Below, in pieces: positions 58,501-64,000 of a stretch of 64,000 nt of DNA. The DNA comes from Siphonodentalium dalli (taxonomy: Eukaryota; Mollusca; Scaphopoda; Gadilida; Siphonodentaliidae): the NCBI GenBank assembly GCA_032622095.1, contig CP136062.1, positions 231,024,578 to 231,088,577 of the forward strand, read 5' to 3'. Made by a program: the position numbers and the translations under genes. Every line of letters starts with the position of its first letter. The first letter of the stretch is position 1. Below the pieces are notes generated by a model. It saw only the letters and a program-made list of their open reading frames with translations. It was not told where the DNA came from and made no database searches.

Positions 58501-61500
58501 GGGGTTGTCGCACCAGGGGACCTGTGTATTAAGGTATTAAGGTGGATACTCATGGTGGGGTTGTCGCACCAGGGGACCTGTGATATTAAGGTATTAAGGT
58601 GGATACTCGTGGTGGGGTTGTCGCACCAGGGGACCTGTGTATTAAGGTATTAAGGTGGATACTCATGGTGGGGTTGTCGCATCAGGGGACCTGTGTATTA
58701 AGGTATTAAGGTGGATACTCATGGTGGGGTTGTCGCACCAGGGGACCTGTGTATTAAGGTATTAAGGTGGATACTCGTGGTGGGGTTGTCGCATCAGGGG
58801 ACCTGTGTATTAAGGTATTAAGGTGGATACTCATGGTGGGGTTGTCGCACCAGGGGACCTGTGTATTAAGGTATTAAGGTGGATACTCGTGGTGGGGTTG
58901 TCGCACCAGGGGACCTGTGTATTAAGGTATTAAGGTGGATACTCATGGTGGGGTTGTCGCACCAGGGGACCTGTGATATTAAGGTATTAAGGTGGATACT
59001 CGTGGTGGGGTTGTCGCACCAGGGGACCTGTGTATTAAGGTATTAAGGTGGATACTCATGGTGGGGTTGTCGCACCAGGGGACCTGTGTATTAAGGTATT
59101 AAGGTGGATACTCGTGGTGGGGTTGTCGCATCAGGGGACCTGTGTATTAAGGTATTAAGGTGGATACTCGTGGTGGGGTTGTCGCATCAGGGGACCTGTG
59201 TATTAAGGTATTAAGGTGGATACTCGTGGTGGGGTTGTCGCATCAGGGGACCTGTGTATTAAGGTGGATACTCGTGGTGGGGTTGTCGCACCAGGGGACC
59301 TGTGTATTAAGGTATTAAGGTGGATACTCGTGGTGGGGTTGTCGCACCAGGGGACCTGTGTATTAAGGTATTAAGGTGGATACTCGTGATGGGGTTGTCG
59401 CACCAGGGGACCTGTGTATTAAGGTATTAAGGTGGATACTCATGGTGGGTTGTCACACCAGGGGACCTGTATTAAGGTATTAAGGTGGATACTCGTGGTG
59501 GGGTTGTCGCACCAGGGGACCTGTGTATTAAGGTATTAAGGTGGATACTCGTGGTGGGGTTGTCGCACCAGGGGACCTGTGTATTAAGGTATTAAGGTGG
59601 ATACTCGTGGTGGGGTTGTCGCACCAGGGGACCTGTGTATTAAGGTATTAAGGTGGATACTCGTGGTGGGGTTGTCGCACCAGGGGACCTGTGTATTAAG
59701 GTGGATACTCGTGGTGGGGTTGTCGCACCAGGGGACCTGTTTATTAAGGTATTAAGGTGGATACTCGTGGTGGGGTTGTCGCACCAGGGGACCTGTGTAT
59801 TAAGGTGGATACTCATGGTGGGGTTGTCGCACCAGGGGACCTGTGTATTAAGGTATTAAGGTGGATACTCATGGTGGGGTTGTCGCACCAGGGGACCTGT
59901 GTATTAAGGTATTAAGGTGGATACTCGTGGTGGGGTTGTCGCACCAAGGGACCTGTGTATTAAGGTATTAAGGTGGATACTCATGGTGGGGTTGTCGCAC
60001 CAGGGGACCTGTGTATTAAGGTATTAAGGTGGATACTCGTGGTGGGGTTGTCGCACCAGGGGACCTGTGTATTAAGGTATTAAGGTGGATACTCGTGGTG
60101 GGGTTGTCGCACCAGGGGACCTGTGTATTAAGGTATTAAGGTGGATACTCGTGGTGGGGTTGTCGCACCAGGGGACCTGTGTATTAAGGTATTAAGATGG
60201 ATACTCGTGGTCGGGTTGTCGCACCAGGGGACCTGTGTATTAAGGTATTAAGGTGGATACTCGTGATGGGGTTGTCGCACCAGGGGACCTGTGTATTAAG
60301 GTATTAAGGTGGATACTCGTGGTGGGGTTGTCGCATCAGGGGACCTGTGTATTAAGGTATTAAGGTGGATACTCATGGTGGGGTTGTCGCATCAGGGGAC
60401 CTGTGTATTAAGGTATTAAGGTGGATACTCATGGTGGGGTTGTCGCACCAGGGGACCTGTGTATTAAGGTATTAAGGTGGATACTCATGGTGGGGTTGTC
60501 GCATCAGGGGACCTGTGTATTAAGGTATTAAGGTGGATACTCATGGTGGGGTTGTCGCACCAGGGGACCTGTGTATTAAGGTGGATACTCATGGTGGGGT
60601 TGTCGCACCAGGGGACCTGTGTATTAAGGTATTAAGGTGGATACTCGTGGTGGGGTTGTCGCACCAGGGGACCTGTGTATTAAGGTGGATACTCGTGGTC
60701 GGGTTGTCGCACCAGGGGACCTGTGTATTAAGGTATTAAGGTGGATACTCGTGGTGGGGTTGTCGCACCAGGGGACCTGTGTATTAAGGTATTAAGGTGG
60801 ATACTCGTGGTGGGGTTGTCGCACCAGGGGACCTGTGTATTAAGGTATTAAGGTGGATACTCGTGGTGGGGTTGTCACACCAGGGGACCTGTGTATTAAG
60901 GTATTAAGGTGGATACTCGTGGTGGGTTTGTCGCACCAGGGGACCTGTGTATTAAGGTATTAAGGTGGATACTCGTGGTGGGGTTGTCGCACCAGGGGAC
61001 CTGTGTATTAAGGTATTAAGGTGGATACTCGTGGTGAGGTTGTCGCATCAGGGGACCTGTGTATTAAGGTATTAAGGTGGATACTCGTGGTGAGGTTGTC
61101 GCATCAGGGGACCTGTGTATTAAGGTATTAAGGTGGATACTCGTGGTGGGGTTGTCGCACCAAGGGACCTGTGTATTAAGGTATTAAGGTGGATACTCAT
61201 GGTGGGGTTGTCGCACCAGGGGACCTGTGTATTAAGGTATTAAGGTGGATACTCGTGGTGGGGTTGTCGCACCAGGGGACCTGTGTATTAAGGTATTAAG
61301 GTGGATACTCGTGGTGGGGTTGTCGCACCAGGGGACCTGTGTATTAAGGTATTAAGGTGGATACTCGTGGTGGGGTTGTCGCACCAGGGGACCTGTGTAT
61401 TAAGGTATTAAGGTGGATACTCGTGGTGGGGTTGTCGCACCAGGGGACCTGTGTATTAAGGTATTAAGGTGGATACTCGTGGTGGGGTTGTCGCACCAGG

Positions 61501-64000
61501 GGACCTGTGTATTAAGGTATTAAGGTGGATACTCGTGGTGGGGTTGTCGCACCAGGGGACCTGTGTATTAAGGTATTAAGGTGGATACTCGTGGTGGGGT
61601 TGTCGCACCAGGGGACCTGTGTATTAAGGTATTAAGGTGGATACTCGTGGTGGGGTTGTCGCACCAGGGGACCTGTGTATTAAGGTATTAAGGTGGATAC
61701 TCGTGGTGGGGTTGTCGCACCAGGGGACCTGTGTATTAAGGTATTAAGGTGGATACTCATGGTGGGGTTGTCGCACCAGGGGACCTGTGATATTAAGGTA
61801 TTAAGGTGGATACTCGTGGTGGGGTTGTCGCACCAGGGGACCTGTGTATTAAGGTATTAAGGTGGATACTCATGGTGGGGTTGTCGCATCAGGGGACCTG
61901 TGTATTAAGGTATTAAGGTGGATACTCATGGTGGGGTTGTCGCACCAGGGGACCTGTGTATTAAGGTATTAAGGTGGATACTCGTGGTGGGGTTGTCGCA
62001 TCAGGGGACCTGTGTATTAAGGTATTAAGGTGGATACTCATGGTGGGGTTGTCGCACCAGGGGACCTGTGTATTAAGGTATTAAGGTGGATACTCGTGGT
62101 GGGGTTGTCGCACCAGGGGACCTGTGTATTAAGGTATTAAGGTGGATACTCGTGGTGGGGTTGTCGCACCAGGGGACCTGTGTATTAAGGTATTAAGGTG
62201 GATACTCGTGGTGGGGTTGTCGCACCAGGGGACCTGTGTATTAAGGTATTAAGGTGGATACTCGTGATGGGGTTGTCGCACCAGGGGACCTGTGTATTAA
62301 GGTATTAAGGTGGATACTCGTGGTGGGGTTGTCGCACCAGGGGACCTGTGTATTAAGGTATTAAGGTGGATACTCGTGGTGGGGTTGTCGCACCAGGGGA
62401 CCTGTGTATTAAGGTATTAAGGTGGATACTCGTGATGGGGTTGTCGCACCAGGGGACCTGTGTATTAAGGTATTAAGGTGGATACTCATGGTGGGGTTGT
62501 CGCACCAGGGGACCTGTGTATTAAGGTATTAAGGTGGATACTCGTGGTGGGGTTGTCGCACCAGGGGACCTGTATTAAGGTATTAAGGTGGATACTCATG
62601 GTGGGGTTGTCGCACCAGGGGACCTGTGTATTAAGGTATTAAGGTGGATACTCATGGTGGGGTTGTCGCACCAGGGGACCTGTGTATTAAGGTATTAAGG
62701 TGGATACTCGTGGTGGGGTTGTCGCATCAGGGGACCTGTGTATTAAGGTATTAAGGTGGATACTCGTGGTGGGGTTGTCGCACCAGGGGACCTGTATATT
62801 AAGGTATTAAGGTGGATACTCATGGTGGGGTTGTTGCACCAGGGGACCTGTGTATTAAGGTATTAAGGTGGATACTCGTGATGGGGTTGTCGCACCAGGG
62901 GACCTGTGTATTAAGGTATTAAGGTGGATACTCGTGGTGGGGTTGTCGCACCAGGGGACCTGTGTATTAAGGTATTAAGGTGGATACTCGTGGTGGGGTT
63001 GTCGCACCAGGGGACCTGTGTATTAAGGTATTAAGGTGGATACTCGTGGTGGGGTTGTCGCACCAGGGGACCTGTGTATTAAGGTATTAAGGTGGATACT
63101 CATGATGGGGTTGTCGCACCAGGGGACCTGTGTATTAAGGTATTAAGGTGGATACTCGTGGTGGGGTTGTCGCATCAGGGGACCTGTGTATTAAGGTATT
63201 AAGGTGGATACTCATGGTGGGGTTGTCGCACCAGGGGACCTGTGTATTAAGGTATTAAGGTGGATACTCGTGGTGGGGTTGTCGCACCAGGGGACCTGTG
63301 TATTAAGGTATTAAGGTGGATACTCGTGATGGGGTTGTCGCACCAGGGGACCTGTGTATTAAGGTATTAAGGTGGATACTCATGGTGGGGTTGTCGCACC
63401 AGGGGACCTGTGTATTAAGGTATTAAGGTGGATACTCGTGATGGGGTTGTCGCACCAGGGGACCTGTGTATTAAGGTATTAAGGTGGATACTCATGGTGG
63501 GGTTGTCGCACCAGGGGACCTGTGTATTAAGGTATTAAGGTGGATACTCGTGGTGGGGTTGTCGCACCAGGGGACCTGTGTATTAAGGTGGATACTCATG
63601 GTGGGGTTGTCGCACCAGGGGACCTGTGTATTAAGGTATTAAGGTGGATACTCGTGGTGGGGTTGTCGCACCAGGGGACCTGTGTATTAAGGTATTAAGG
63701 TGGATACTCGTGGTGGGGTTGTCTCACCAGGGGACCTGTGTATTAAGGTATTAAGGTGGATACTCATGGTGGGGTTGTCGCACCAGGGGACCTGTGTATT
63801 AAGGTATTAAGGTGGATACTCATGGTGGGGTTGTCGCACCAGGGGACCTGTGTATTAAGGTATTAAGGTGGATACTCGTGGTGGGGTTGTCGCACCAGGG
63901 GACCTGTGTATTAAGGTATTAAGGTGGATACTCGTGATGGGGTTGTCGCACCAGGGGACCTGTGTATTAAGGTATTAAGGTGGATACTCATGGTGGGGTT

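Larger units (their letters stand above)
28768..64000. repeat. Giant 56-bp satellite/minisatellite array, roughly 630 units
   Basis: The 56-bp unit comprises attaaggtattaaggtggat, actcgtggtggggttgtcgc and accaggggacctgtgt. The direct repeat attaaggt-attaaggt sits inside it. Recurring length variants: 48 bp (one attaaggt lost), 54 bp (gt of ctgtgt lost), 55 bp (one G of gggg lost) and 46 bp (both). Base variants such as gtgatgggg, ttgcacc, tcacacc, tcatggtgg and gcatcagg mark unit subtypes. The + strand is G-rich (21 G to 8 C per unit). The array runs from the gap to the window end without interruption. ORFs of 63-140 codons are frame-shifted readings of the unit (three units = 56 codons) and do not indicate genes. 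Confidence 0.98.

Noticed and set aside
29746-60739. Family of 63-140-codon ORFs starting MDTRGGVVAPGDL
   Set aside because: A 56-bp unit shifts frame each copy; ORFs arise only where length variants delay the stop. Identical ORFs at fixed shifts reflect block duplication.

Overview
The window is non-coding-rich eukaryotic (metazoan) DNA. It holds spliced exons with GT/AG junctions, TA- and TTAA-flanked MITEs, many minisatellites and a satellite-scale array. The dispersed repeats with (GACG)n tracts and terminal hairpins resemble repeats I associate with bivalve and other mollusc genomes. That taxonomic guess is recall-based, not proven here. There are no prokaryotic operons, and no rRNA or tRNA gene was recognised.

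One gene can be reconstructed on the minus strand. Six exons lie at 21515-21594, 20377-20505, 19318-19512, 6814-6993, 4013-4072 and 2194-2412. They have clean AG/GT borders and splice in phase 0 throughout, giving about 287 codons of a Gln-rich protein. The motifs TQDLQNLQQQ and QQYVFVNAAQLTNLQ, and their order, recall the Gln-rich N-terminal half of POU class 2 (Oct-1) factors. The DNA-binding exons would lie left of base 1 and the 5' end right of 21594, so the identity is tentative.

The most striking observation is that most exon borders of this gene have been copied into tandem or dispersed arrays. Each copy carries the last or first codons of the exon plus the splice site. Units are 44 bp (donor) and 54 bp (acceptor) at exon 21515, 94 bp (acceptor) at exon 20377, 63 bp x ~50 (donor) at exon 19318, and about 130-150 bp x ~7 (acceptor) plus ~5 donor copies at exon 6814. 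A single donor copy lies beside exon 2194. The 63-bp unit is three-divisible and in frame, so any of its donors would give an in-frame protein-length variant.

Layout: 1-2100 holds MITE, dispersed element, foldback and 36-bp and 23-bp minisatellites. 2194-8300 holds three exons, a 46-bp array, splice-border copies and two piggyBac-type MITEs. 8370-8518 is a pogo-type MITE. 8901-14250 holds a 407-bp palindrome fused to a ~5-kb composite inverted repeat. 15112-15580 is a 15-bp minisatellite. 16150-21730 holds three exons with their arrays. 21730-28667 is intergenic or intronic, with MITEs and dispersed elements. 28668-28767 is a 100-N assembly gap. 28768-64000 is an unbroken 56-bp tandem array (roughly 630 units) running off the window, with kilobase-scale higher-order duplications. 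Most long ORFs are artefacts of repeat arrays.
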